NCBI GenBank assembly: GCA_963784195.1
Contig: CAWARA010000002.1
Coordinates: 22,233 to 86,232 of the forward strand
From: CAVQAH01 sp963784195
GTDB taxonomy: Bacteria; Acidobacteriota; Vicinamibacteria; Vicinamibacterales; 2-12-FULL-66-21
Length of the DNA stretch: 64,000 nucleotides
Direction: 5' to 3'
The position numbers and the translations under genes were made by a program. The notes under the pieces were generated by a model. The model did no database searches and was not told the origin of the DNA. It was given only the letters and a program-made list of their open reading frames with translations. Of the stretch, positions 38,683 to 47,900 are shown piece by piece (positions within the stretch are counted from its first letter, which is position 1; each line of letters starts with the position of its first letter).

Positions 38683-40208
38683 TCACCTGCGCCGTTGGCG
38701 TGAGAAGATTCTGGAGAACATCCCAAGTCGCTTTACCGAACTCGGATTCGCTCGAATGCACTCGCTCAACCCTTCTTCCACGACGGTGATTGGTGGGTTG
38801 CGCATGCTGTGGATAGGGTTCGCGCCACGGTCTTCGGATTTGCGGTCTTCAGACTTTCTGAATCGTTCACTCCCCAACAGGCCCGACCCGACATTGCCCG
38901 AACTGCTGGCGGGAGAATCCAATCGCGCTTTGCTTTGGCTACCCTTTCTGGACCCGCGCGGCGCGCGGCGCGTCTCGTCGACGTACTTCTGCAAAAAATC
39001 GTTCCAGCCCGCACGGCTGGCAAACGCCAGCTTCCGGTAGTCCGGCGCGACCTCGGACCACGGGAAATAGATCGACACGCCATTCGAGAACTGATTCTGG
39101 ACACCAGTGAAGCACGACTTCCGGACCAAGTCGTCTATTGCCTTGACGACAATCCCGCACGCCTTGGCCGCTCTCGGATACCGAACGGCCAACAGCTCGC
39201 AGAAATCCCGAAGGTCGACGAACAGCTCCCCGTTGTAGGATTGCGATTCCCAATGAGCCAGGATGATGGCATCCCTGAACGACGGATCCTTCAGCCAGCC
39301 TTCGATGGTCCTCCGTGAAGTTCTTGACGGCTTTGACCAGAGGTACAGAGTGCGCTGACTTTCAACACGGATTGATCGACCGACAGGCCGCCCACAACGT
39401 AGTCGTTGTAGAAGCTGATGTACTCACTGACTATCAGTGACGCGAGTTCCTCGGTGCCAGCCTTTTTATTCTTTTGCAGCGTGGCGTCGAACTTTTCGAG
39501 GATTTGTCCGTAGGGCCAGCCAGCAGCCGGGCTGAAGCTCTCCGAGCTGACCAAGTACTCGACGAGCCCCTCGAGCTCGTAGCAGACCTCGACCATGCTC
39601 ATCAGGCAGACATCCATGCCGAGGATGTCAACCTTGATAGGCAGGCTCTTCTTCACTTCCTCGAAGACCTCCCTTAGCGCTGGAATGCTCAGAGAAGTCC
39701 CCGGGTTCTTATCCTTCAGGAGAAAGTCTTCTTCAGTTCCCGCTCCATGGCCGGCCAGGACGACCATGTAGCGTTCGGCACGGTAATGTTCTTGAGTCCA
39801 ACTGATGAAGTTGAAGAGCGTCGCCGGGTCGCCACTATCCGTTTCGCCGTCCTCAGGTTCAGGCCGTTGAGCACGAGCCCTGTGTCCGGGCGGGTCGGGG
39901 AACAGCTTGGGGAACTTGATTGTCGGGTCTTCCAGCGGAATAGCATCGCTCCCAATGGTAGAAGTGACGGGCGACGACTTCGCGCGGCCGCTGGAGGCCT
40001 TTTGCGCCGACTCGCCCTTGATGACATAGCGGTGCGTCGGAATGCGTGACGCCATTGGATCGAACTGGGCGATCACCGCAATGCGGCCGTCGGTTGGCAC
40101 CCGCTTCATTTCGGTGAGCGAGAAGACGGACTCCTCGGTGAGGTTGTTATCCCCAGCGAGATACACCATGACGGTCCAGAGATAATCCGGCTTGTCTGTC
40201 TTGGCCAT
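38683..40208 (-). CDS. Clostripain-like (peptidase C11) cysteine protease, two frameshifts
   Basis: ATG at 40208 (MAKTDKPDYLWTVMVYLAGD is the family opening). Catalytic His is in MVVLAGHGAGTEEDFLL and Cys in DILGMDVCLMSMVEVCYEL. No signal peptide, unlike secreted clostripain. Two +1 breaks near 39347 and 39306; removal gives ALCTLVKAVKNFTEDIEGWL, then AIILAHWESQSYNGELFVDL. The C-terminal about 100 residues are charged and low complexity (KSEDRKSEDRG). It lies directly upstream of the TPR-CHAT gene, so the two proteases are likely made together. Confidence 0.85.
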
Positions 40209-40845
40209 GGCAGTCCTCCGAGACCGCTTCTGCTGTTGACGAACCCAGGGATCGGAGCCGGACGGGATGCTGCCTGCCGGGAGCTGACTCGCGCACCAGG
40301 CTTCAATGTGGCCGCCAGAACAGGCAGCTGAGCTGCGCTGAGTCTAGTTGTCACGTCGTGTAAGCGCAACTGTCCTGAAACATGCCCTGCACCAGGAAAT
40401 GGCGCCCGGGGCTGTTTCATTTCACGCGACTGCACGGGCACTATTCGACGCCAACAGCGCGGCGAAGGACGATCGACATGGAATGAGGCATTATTCGTCA
40501 CGAGGCATCGTGGCCAGGCAACGTGAGAGGATCGCGGTGCTTCTGCGCCGAAGGCGCAACCTTCTGGCGTGCTGAGCGGCTCCGTCCTGCCTACGGATGA
40601 GCCTGTTGGAGGAACGGCAGAAGTGGTCGGCCTTGTGCATAAGAGAATCGATGGTTTGCAGCGAGTGACGGAACTGCTGCCGCGCCCCGAACCGGCGCGC
40701 GTCGAGTGACGGTGCGTGTCAGTATTAGCTTCGTGGTTCGTGGTTAGTCGCTCGTAGCTCGGAAGGCGTGTCGAAGCGCACTACGAGCGACGAGCTACGG
40801 ACCACGAACCACGGCCCTCGTTCAGATTGGAGTGTCACGTCATAG
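40209..40845. other. Intergenic region before the kai operon
   Basis: No convincing gene. It must hold promoters for the clostripain-like gene (minus) and kaiC (plus) and contains heptad repeat copy 2. Short open frames here look random. Confidence 0.6.
40731..40814. repeat. Heptad hairpin repeat, copy 2
   Basis: Left arm heptads GTGGTTC, GTGGTTA, GTCGCTC, GTAGCTC; loop starts GGAAGGCG; right arm GAGCGAC, GAGCTAC, GGACCAC, GAACCAC. It shares the GGAAGGCG loop sequence with copy 3 and ends 31 bp before the proposed kaiC start. Confidence 0.8.
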
Positions 40846-42329
40846 ATGCCCACACGCAGCCGCAAGATCACGGCGCTCAGCCAAGTCCACGACACACCGG
40901 TCTCTCAAGAAGGTTTCGACTGGAATCGACGGCTTCGATGAGATCACGGACGGCGGGCTTCCTGAAGGCCGGCCGACGCTCGTGTGCGGCGGTCCGGGCT
41001 GTGGCAAGACGCTCTTCGCACTCGAGTTCCTCGTTCACGGCGCCGCTCGCGGCGAGCCCGGCGTCTTCGTGACGTTCGAAGAGGCCGAAGAGGACGTCGT
41101 CAAGAATGCTGTCGTCGCTGGGCTATGACGTCGCCGATCTCGATCAAGCGGAAGCGTCTGGCGCTCGAATACATTCGGGTCGAACGCTCGGAGATCGAGG
41201 AGACCGGAGAATACGACCTCGAAGGCCTCTTCATCCGTCTGGACCACGCGTTACGCTCCATCGGCGCGCGCCGAATCGTTCTCGATACGATCGAATCGCT
41301 TTTCGCCGGACTGAGCAACACAGGCGTGCTGCGCGCCGAACTCCGCCGACTTGTTCGCGTGGTTCAAGGAACGCGGCATCACGGCCGTCATCACCGGCGA
41401 ACGGGGCGTCGATACGCTCACGCGTCAGGGCCTCGAGGAGTACGTCTCCGACTGCGTCATCCTTCTCGACCATCGCGTTGCCGGACAGATCTCGACGCGC
41501 CGGCTTCGCATCGTCAAGTACCGCGGTTCGAGCCACGGGACGAACGAGTATCCGTTCCTCATCGACCGGCGCGGGATCGCAGTGCTGCCGATTACCTCGC
41601 TGCAGCTGATCCACAAGGTCACGTCCGACCGCGTGTCGACCGGGCTCGACTGGCTCGACGAGATGTTCGGCGGTCGAGGATATTTCCGGGCGAGCAGCGT
41701 GCTGCTGTCGGGCAGCGCCGGAACGGCGAAAACGACCATCGCGTCCTGCTTCCTGGATGCGGCCTGCCGTCGCGGCGAGCGCGCCCTCTGCTTTCAGTTC
41801 GAGGAGTCGCCTGCGCAGTACACCCGCAACATGCACTCGGTGGGCTTGGACCTCGACCGGTGGGTGAAGAAAGGACTCCTGAGGATCCACGCAGCGCGGC
41901 CGACGCTGTACGGGCTCGAGTTCCACCTGGCGACCATGCATCGCGAGATCGATGATGCGGAGCCGTCTGTGGTGGTGGTCGATCCGCTGTCAAGTTTTAG
42001 CGGCGCCACACACGAGGAAATCAACAGCATGGTGATGCGGCTGATCGATTTCCTCAAGGGGAAGAACATCACCGCCCTGTTCACCCACCTCATTCATGGC
42101 AGTGGCGCATCGCAGGAAATCGAAGTCGGCGTCTCGTCTTTGATCGACACATGGATCCTGCTTCGAAACTCGCCCCCGGGCGAACAGGGAGGTCGTCACT
42201 TGTCGATTCTGAAATCGCGCGGCATGTCTCACTCGTCGGAGCGGCGGTCGTTCGAACTGACCGACAGCGGCGTTGTCGTCCAACCGGCGGGCTCGACGTT
42301 CGAAGATCGTACGCGGGGTGGGCGCATGA
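40846..42329 (+). CDS. kaiC: KaiC circadian-clock-type double ATPase, several +1 frameshifts
   Basis: Proposed ATG at 40846 (MPTRSRKITALSQVHDTPV). CI domain: STGIDGFDEITDGGLPEGRP, Walker A GGPGCGKT, catalytic FEE. CII domain: STGLDWLDEMFGG, P-loop GSAGTAKT, FQFEESPAQY, then VVVVDPLSSF. Breaks near 40893, 41107, 41137 and 41347 are each repaired by removing one base. A further shift between about 42290 and 42320 would place the natural stop at 42329, overlapping the kaiB ATG by four bases. As written, KaiC reads in frame into KaiB. KaiC family proteins are ATPases and autokinases, outside cyanobacteria often tied to stress signalling. Confidence 0.85.
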
Positions 42330-42688
42330 AGCGCGGGGTGCGGGGCATGAAGGCTCTGGGGAAGGGTAAGAAGAAGAAGACGGCGCGCTCCGAAGAATGG
42401 ATCCTGCGACTCTACGTTGCCGGCCAGAGCGCCCGTTCGGCTGCGGCGCTGCGGAATCTCGAGGCGATCTGCGAAGAGCACCTGGCCGGACGCTACCGGA
42501 TTGCCGTCATCGATCTGCTGAAGCAGCCCCAGCTGGCGCGGGGAGATCAGATCGTCGCGGTGCCCACGCTCGTCCGTCATCTGCCCCCGCCAATGAAAAA
42601 GATCATCGGCGACCTGTCAAACGAGGAAAGCGTCCTCGTCGGCCTCGACCTTCGACAGCGTCGCCGTCGCCCGGGAGCCCGGCCGTGA
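42326..42688 (+). CDS. kaiB: KaiB-family protein, first copy
   Basis: A lysine-rich leader (KALGKGKKKKTARSEE) precedes the thioredoxin-like KaiB fold: WILRLYVAGQSARSAAALRN, ICEEHLAGRYRIAVIDLLKQ, PQLARGDQIVAVPTLVRHLP, KKIIGDLSNEESVLVGLDL. KaiB binds KaiC and remodels it. Start at ATG 42326, which overlaps a TGA stop in the shifted kaiC frame. Its stop overlaps the next KaiB GTG (GTGA). Confidence 0.88.
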   Translation: MKRGVRGMKALGKGKKKKTARSEEWILRLYVAGQSARSAAALRNLEAICEEHLAGRYRIAVIDLLKQPQLARGDQIVAVPTLVRHLPPPMKKIIGDLSNEESVLVGLDLRQRRRRPGARP

Positions 42689-43034
42689 CGAAGACGCCCG
42701 CCCGCAAGAAGAAGGCAACCGCTGACCGCCAGCAAGAAGAGCGAAATACCTGCTCCGGCTGTACGTCACGGGCACGACGGGGAAGTCGGTGAGGGCGATC
42801 CAGAATGTGCGACGAATCTGTGAGGAGCATCTGAAGGGTCTCTACGACCTCGAGGTCGTGGACATCTACAAGAATCTGCCTCTCGCTCGCGGCGACCAGA
42901 TCATTGCCGCGCCCACGCTGATCAAGCGGCTCCCTGCGCCCCTTCGGCGGTTGATTGGCGACATGTCGGACGAACAGCGGGTGCTCGTGGGGCTCGACAT
43001 CCGTCCTCAACGCGCCGGTCGGATCGATGGCTAA
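42685..43034 (+). CDS. KaiB-family protein, second copy, two frameshifts near N-terminus
   Basis: GTG at 42685 overlaps the previous stop. N-terminus VTKTPARKKKATA is basic. Two +1 breaks near 42728 and 42747 are removed to give ASKKSEYLLRLYVTGTTGKS, then RAIQNVRRICEEHLKGLYDL, NLPLARGDQIIAAPTLIKRL and LRRLIGDMSDEQRVLVGLDI. Paralogous to the first KaiB but clearly diverged. Tandem KaiB genes suggest two partners or states of KaiC. Confidence 0.85.
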
Positions 43035-44666
43035 GCGCAAGCGACCCACACGGCCATCACGCGCAATGGAGGAACTGCGCCGGCGGCTCAAGGAGGCCGA
43101 AGACACCATCAACGCCATCCGCGATGGGCACGTCGAGGCGCTCGTCGTCAGCGCGCCGGAAGGCGAACAGATCTACACGCTCCGCAGCGCCGACCAGCCG
43201 TATCGCCTGATGGTGGAGCAGATGCGGGAGGGCGCCCTGACGCTCGCGGCCGATGGGACGATCCTGTACTGCAACCAGCGCTTCGCGGAGCTCATGGCGC
43301 GCCCGCCTGAACGCATTGCCGGCCAGGCCCTCGCGGAGTTCTTCGACGCGGGCGACCTGTCCACGTTGCAACGCGTGCTGAGTTCCGAATCGTGTCGAGC
43401 GGAGGTCCAACTCAGGAACGCTGGCGGTGGCGTGACTCCTGCCCAGCTGTCGTCAATCGCCTTGACCATAGACGGCGTTCGAACCGTCGCCGTCGTGGTC
43501 ACCGATCTGACGCATGAACGCATCGAACGAGGGCTCCGGGAGTCCAACCGTCTGAAGGACGAATTCCTGGCGACGCTGTCCCACGAGCTCCGCACGCCGC
43601 TGAACGTGATCCTGGGATGGACGCGTATGCTGCTCAGCGATCAACCTCAGCGAAAAGGCGCAAAGACACGCCCTCGAACTGATCGATCGAAACGCGCTGG
43701 CGCAGGCGCAGCTCGTAAACGACCTCGTCGACATGTCGCGCATGACGACGGGCAAGCTGCAGGTCGAGCTCGAACCGCTGCCCGTGGTGCCTGTGCTCGA
43801 GGCCGCGCTCGAGAGCGTGCGGCCTGCAGCGCAGGTCAAGGACATCACGATACAGACGTCGTGGCACGTGAAGGACGCCAATGTGCTGGCGGACGCCACG
43901 CGTTTACAGCAGGTGCTGTGGAATCTCCTGTCGAATGCCGTCAAGTTCACCCCGAATGGCGGCCGCATCTCGTTGAGCGCGGCGCGAGTCGACCAGCGCA
44001 TCCGGATCGAGGTCATGGATACCGGGATCGGCATCGATCCCGCTTTTCTTCCGCACGTGTTCGATCGGTTCCGGCAGGCTGACAGCGCCACGACACGTCG
44101 ATACGGTGGTCTCGGGCTCGGCCTGGCGATCGTCCACGATCTGGTCAGGCTGCACGGGGGCGAGGTCGAGGTCCGCAGTCCTGGCGTCGGTCAGGGTGCG
44201 ACATTCGCCGTGACGCTCCGTGCCAGCGACGGGCCCGTTCGTGCGGCTCGACCGGCGACGGCGACTGCGCAAAGCGGTCAGCCTGGCGGGCCACTCCATC
44301 ATGCTCCTCGAGGACCACGCGGATAGTCGCGAACTGCTGGTCCAGGCGTTGCGGAATTCCGGCGCCGCCGTGGTGGCATTTAGCGCCGCGCGCGACGCCT
44401 TCGCCGCGCTCGAGCGCGTGCGGCCGTCGGTGATCGTGGCGGACATCGCTTTGCCCGACGAGGATGGATACTCGTTCATCCGCCGGGTCCGCGCGCATTC
44501 GACGCCGGCCATTCAGTCGGTTCCGGCTATTGCGGTCACCGCGTACGCAACCGTTCCGGATCGCGCGGAAGCCCTTGCCGTGGGATTTCAGCAACACCTG
44601 CCAAAACCCATCGATCCCGGTCGCCTGGTTCAGGCGATCTACGACCTGACTCACAGGTCGGCCTAG
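43027..44666 (+). CDS. PAS hybrid histidine kinase of the kai operon, two frameshifts
   Basis: ATG at 43027 overlaps the end of the second kaiB by eight bases. Coiled coil (MEELRRRLKEAEDTINAIRD), PAS (LMVEQMREGALTLAADGTIL), HisKA (EFLATLSHELRTPLNVILGW), HATPase_c (NLLSNAVKFTPNGG, DTGIGIDPAF, GGLGLGLAIV), and a C-terminal receiver (IMLLEDHADSRELL, VIVADIALPDEDG, LPKPIDPG). Breaks near 43643 and 44280 are single extra bases. No KaiB-like sensor as in SasA. By position it is the likely output or input kinase of the Kai module. Cytoplasmic. Confidence 0.87.
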
Positions 44667-44731
44667 ACCAGGCGCTGGCACGGATGAACGATGTCGCGAA
44701 CGGCGCGGGACACTGAGCCGGGCGAGTGTGC

Positions 44732-44759
44732 ACAGCCGCGCCCGAGGTGGCGCGGCTGT
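44732..44759. terminator. Bidirectional terminator-like hairpin
   Basis: ACAGCCGCGCC, loop CGAGGT, GGCGCGGCTGT: a perfect 11-bp stem between the convergent kai-operon kinase and TetR gene. No long U-tract on either side. Confidence 0.65.
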
Positions 44760-44776
44760 CACCGGATTAGTTGCCT

Positions 44777-45424
44777 TCAGGACTGTGCCGGGAGGTGATC
44801 GGGGTCGAGCCCGATTCCGGTCCGCAGCCGCTCGAGCGCGTATCGCATCAGCTCGTCGACAGCACCCGGCTCGCGCAACTGGCCATCGATGCCAAGCATC
44901 GCCACGCCATGCACGACGGCCCAGACGAACCTGGCCATCTGCACCGTATCGTCACCGCGCACGATCGCGTCATGCTGCAGCGCGGCGAGGGCATCGACCA
45001 GCGCCTGGAAGGCGCCTGCCGCTTCGGCGGCGAGCTCGGGCTCGCACGCTTTCGGGTCCACGAACCCGCCGAACATCACGCGATAGTGCGACGGGTTGGC
45101 GACGGCGAAGCGAACATAGGCCACCCCCATCGAGTCGAACGCCGCGCGTCCGCGGCCGCCATCCTCCCACGCGGTGATGAGCTGCTGGCGAAGGGTCCGG
45201 AACCCTTCGGTCGCGACAGCCGCGAGCAGCGCACGCTTGTCGGCGAAGTGCCGGTAGAGCGCGGTCCGCGAGACACCTACCCGGGCGCCGATCTCGCGCA
45301 GCGTCAGACCGTCGACGCCTTCGGCGCGGATGGTGGCGAGCGCCTCGTCGAGGAGGGCGCGCCGCAGGTTGCCGTGATGATAAGGACGGTTCGGCTTGGT
45401 GGCTACCCGCCTCAATCGCGCCAT
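44777..45424 (-). CDS. TetR-family transcriptional regulator
   Basis: 215 residues. Helix-turn-helix TLREIGARVGVSRTALYRHF near residues 42-62, then a TetR_C-like ligand domain with RVMFGGFVDP (WHG-type domain). Divergent from a membrane gene at 45509, with an operator-like dyad between. Likely represses that pair and itself; ligand unknown. Start could also be a few codons downstream. Confidence 0.88.
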   Translation of the reverse strand: MARLRRVATKPNRPYHHGNLRRALLDEALATIRAEGVDGLTLREIGARVGVSRTALYRHFADKRALLAAVATEGFRTLRQQLITAWEDGGRGRAAFDSMGVAYVRFAVANPSHYRVMFGGFVDPKACEPELAAEAAGAFQALVDALAALQHDAIVRGDDTVQMARFVWAVVHGVAMLGIDGQLREPGAVDELMRYALERLRTGIGLDPDHLPAQS

Positions 45425-45444
45425 GACCTCATCATAACGCCAAG

Positions 45445-45461
45445 TGTTGACATCGTCTACA
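45445..45461. promoter_or_regulatory. Operator-like dyad for the TetR regulator
   Basis: TGTTGAC-ATC-GTCTACA matches its reverse complement at 6 of 7 arm positions. It overlaps a TTGACA -35-like hexamer in the divergent promoter region. A second dyad, ATGTTG...CAACAT, occurs at 45477-45495. Confidence 0.55.
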
Positions 45462-45508
45462 TTGGATGATAGGTTGATGTTGACAGTGGCAACATGAGGG
45501 AGGCGCTC

Positions 45509-46507
45509 ATGGATTCGAGATCATATGTCGTCCGATCTACTGCGGGGGCTCGAGCCGCCGCCTTGCTCGACGGCCTGTGGCGTGCGAGTCCGCCGCTGAC
45601 CGCGGTGGGGCTGCTGATGGTCGTCGTCGCCGGCGCGTCGGTGGTGGGGATGCTCGTCGATCACCGAGTGATCACTGGCGCGCCCGCGTGGCTCAAGCCT
45701 TTCAAGTTCGCCGTTTCCACCGCCGTCTACAGCCTGACGCTCGCGTGGATCTTCGGATGGTTGCCGGACTGGCCGCGCGTCCGCCGCGTCGTGGGCTGGA
45801 CGACCGCGATCGTCTTCGTGCTGGAAGTGGCGCTCATCGACGCACAAGCCTGGCGCGGCACGACGAGCCATTTCAACGTGTCGACGCCGCTCAATGCGAC
45901 GCTGTTCGCGATCATGGGCGCTGCGATCCTGCTGCAGACGCTCGTGAGCGTGGCGGTCGCCGTCGCGCTGTGGCGTCAGCGATTCACCGACAGGGTGCTC
46001 GGATGGGCCCTGCGCCTCGGCATGACGCTCACGATCGTCGGCGCGATGACCGGTCCGCTGATGACGCGCCCGACTGCGGCGCAGCTTGCCGATGCCCGCG
46101 CCGGAGCGCGCATGACGACTGCAGGCGCGCACTCGGTCGGCGGTGTCGACGGCGGCCCCGGCATACCGGTGACGGGATGGAGCCGGGATCACGGCGATCT
46201 GCGCGTCGCACACTTCATCGGCCTGCACGCGATCCAGTCGCTCGCGCTCATTGCGGTCGGTCTGCGCTGGTGGCGCCGGCCCGAAGCCGTTCGCGTCAGG
46301 GCAATGCTGGCGGCCGCAGCAAGCTATGCGTCGCTGTTTGGGCTTTTGCTCTGGCAAGCGCTGAGGGGACAGAGCCTCGTGGCGCCCGATGCGGCGGCGC
46401 TCGCCGCGATCGCGATCTGGGCGGTGGCTACCATCGTCGTCCTCGCTTGGATCGTCGGCGGCTCACGCAGTGTCTCGCGCAACGATTCGGATTGGATGAC
46501 CGTATGA
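45509..46507 (+). CDS. Multi-pass membrane protein of unknown function
   Basis: ATG at 45509 is preferred over the upstream ATG at 45494, because GGGAGG lies just before it. About eight hydrophobic helices (GLLMVVVAGASVVGMLVD, FAIMGAAILLQTLVSVAVAV and others). A soluble loop near residue 195 has GAHSVGGVDGGPGIPVTG. Conserved-looking segment PAWLKPFKFAVSTAVY. Overlaps the next gene by four bases. Probably repressed by the divergent TetR. Function not recognised. Confidence 0.75.
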   Translation: MDSRSYVVRSTAGARAAALLDGLWRASPPLTAVGLLMVVVAGASVVGMLVDHRVITGAPAWLKPFKFAVSTAVYSLTLAWIFGWLPDWPRVRRVVGWTTAIVFVLEVALIDAQAWRGTTSHFNVSTPLNATLFAIMGAAILLQTLVSVAVAVALWRQRFTDRVLGWALRLGMTLTIVGAMTGPLMTRPTAAQLADARAGARMTTAGAHSVGGVDGGPGIPVTGWSRDHGDLRVAHFIGLHAIQSLALIAVGLRWWRRPEAVRVRAMLAAAASYASLFGLLLWQALRGQSLVAPDAAALAAIAIWAVATIVVLAWIVGGSRSVSRNDSDWMTV

Positions 46508-46911
46508 CAGCCGAGCAGCTGTTTTCCATCCTGAACCTGATCGCGGTGGTCTCATGGCTGTTGCTGGTGTTCCTGCCCCGACTCCGCTGGACGGCAACGG
46601 TCCTCCCTGTGGTCGTGCCGTCGCTGCTCTCGGTCATCTACGTGGTGCTGCTGGCTGCGACGCTGCCGCAGACCGAGGGAGGGTTCTCATCACTGGCGGC
46701 CGTGAGATTGCTGTTCGATAATCCGTGGGCGCTGCTGGCAGGGTGGACCCACTACCTGGCGTTCGACCTGTTCATCGGTGGGTGGGAGGTGCGCGACGCG
46801 CAGTCGCGCGGCATCCCGCACCTGATCGTCGTGCCGGCGCTGGTTCTGACTTTTCTCTTCGGGCCAGCCGGGTTGCTGCTGTATCACGGGATCCGGTGGG
46901 CCAAACGTTGA
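46504..46911 (+). CDS. ABA4-like/DUF4281 membrane protein
   Basis: 135 residues, four helices. Conserved run WALLAGWTHYLAFDLFIGGW and a final FLFGPAGLLLYHGIRWA match the ABA4-like family, named after a plant neoxanthin-synthesis factor; bacterial role unclear. ATG overlaps the previous stop. Last base lies in the start of a long inverted repeat. Confidence 0.85.
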   Translation: MTAEQLFSILNLIAVVSWLLLVFLPRLRWTATVLPVVVPSLLSVIYVVLLAATLPQTEGGFSSLAAVRLLFDNPWALLAGWTHYLAFDLFIGGWEVRDAQSRGIPHLIVVPALVLTFLFGPAGLLLYHGIRWAKR

Positions 46912-47214
46912 CGGAGGGGACGGAGGACACGGAACAAGCTTCAAATCAGAGACACGGAGTAACGGAGACGAGTCGGGAATTCGTGGCTTGCTGTCGGCCG
47001 ATGACGGCCCGGCCATCGGCCGGGCCGTGCGATCGGCTGATACCCCGGGATCACAAGTCACCCAGTCTGCGCACCGTGACTTGTGGTCCCGGGGTATCAG
47101 CCGATCGCCCGCCGCGCGCGCGCGGCGGCATCGGCGTACCCACTTAGTCGCGTCTGTCTCCGTGTCTCCGTTTCTCCGAGTTGAAGCTCGTTCCGTGTCC
47201 TCCGTCCCCTCCGT
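46911..47214. repeat. Nested inverted-repeat element
   Basis: The outer arms 46911-46969 and 47156-47214 (59 bp, roughly 88% match as reverse complements) are built of ACGGAGG-type blocks. The inner arms 47030-47060 and 47077-47107 (31 bp, one mismatch) have core CGGCTGATACCCCGGGA. Extra small palindromes lie between (GGCCGATG near 46995; GCCGCGCGCGCGCGGC near 47111). No coding. Confidence 0.85.
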
Positions 47215-47253
47215 CCCTGTCGATCGAGGCATGACAGCAAACGAGGAGCTCAT

Positions 47254-47841
47254 ATGTCCAAACCACTATTGGCCGCCGTCCTCCTGATGTCGGTGGTGCT
47301 TCCGCTCGGTGGTGCCGAGCTGTCGGAAACGGACCGCCGGCGACTCGGGTCGCACCTCGAGATGACGGGGAGCTGGTTGATCGACGAGGTGTCGGGCCTG
47401 TCCCAGGCGCAGCTCGACTTCCGGCCCGCGCCCGGCACCTGGAGCATTCTCGAGGTTCTCGACCACCTGGTCGTCGTGGGGCCGATCTACTGGAACGACC
47501 TGCGCAAGGCGATCGACACGCCCTCGCGCGGCCCGGTCCCCGCCAGCCATGATGCCGACATTCTCTGGTACGGCATCGATCGGACAAATCGCGAGAAAGC
47601 CATCCAGTCAGAAGTGGCGACAGGCAAGCTGCGCGATGTGCAGGCTGGGCTGACGGCCTACCGCAAGCAGCACGCGCAGTTGCTGGAATACGTCAAGACG
47701 ACGAAGGACGATCTTCGGAGCTACACGGTCGTCAGGCAGGGATGCGATGCGTATCAGTGGGCGCTGCTGATCTCGACGCACGAACAGCGCCACATCCTGC
47801 AGATTCGGGAGATCAAAGCCAATCCGAAGTATCCGAGATGA
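47254..47841 (+). CDS. Secreted DinB-superfamily protein
   Basis: ATG at 47254 after GAGGAG. Signal peptide (LLAAVLLMSVVLPLGGAE). The DinB-like four-helix bundle shows the metal-site histidines WSILEVLDHLVVV and STHEQRHILQIREI. Members bind Zn or Ni; some are thiol transferases, most are unassigned. Export is unusual but seen in acidobacteria. Confidence 0.85.
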   Translation: MSKPLLAAVLLMSVVLPLGGAELSETDRRRLGSHLEMTGSWLIDEVSGLSQAQLDFRPAPGTWSILEVLDHLVVVGPIYWNDLRKAIDTPSRGPVPASHDADILWYGIDRTNREKAIQSEVATGKLRDVQAGLTAYRKQHAQLLEYVKTTKDDLRSYTVVRQGCDAYQWALLISTHEQRHILQIREIKANPKYPR

Positions 47842-47900
47842 CGGGAGTCAGATCTCGATTCCGGAGAGAACCGAGATCTGACGGACGAAGCCAGGGCCTG

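Noticed and set aside
40731..40814. Heptad hairpins as Rho-independent terminators
   Set aside because: No U-tracts follow, copies lie before as well as after genes, and the heptad structure is not explained by termination. Kept as repeats.
40846..42688. Genuine KaiC-KaiB fusion protein as the primary call
   Set aside because: A TGA in the adjacent frame overlaps a KaiB ATG precisely, and the gene already contains several +1 errors. Separate genes are more likely.
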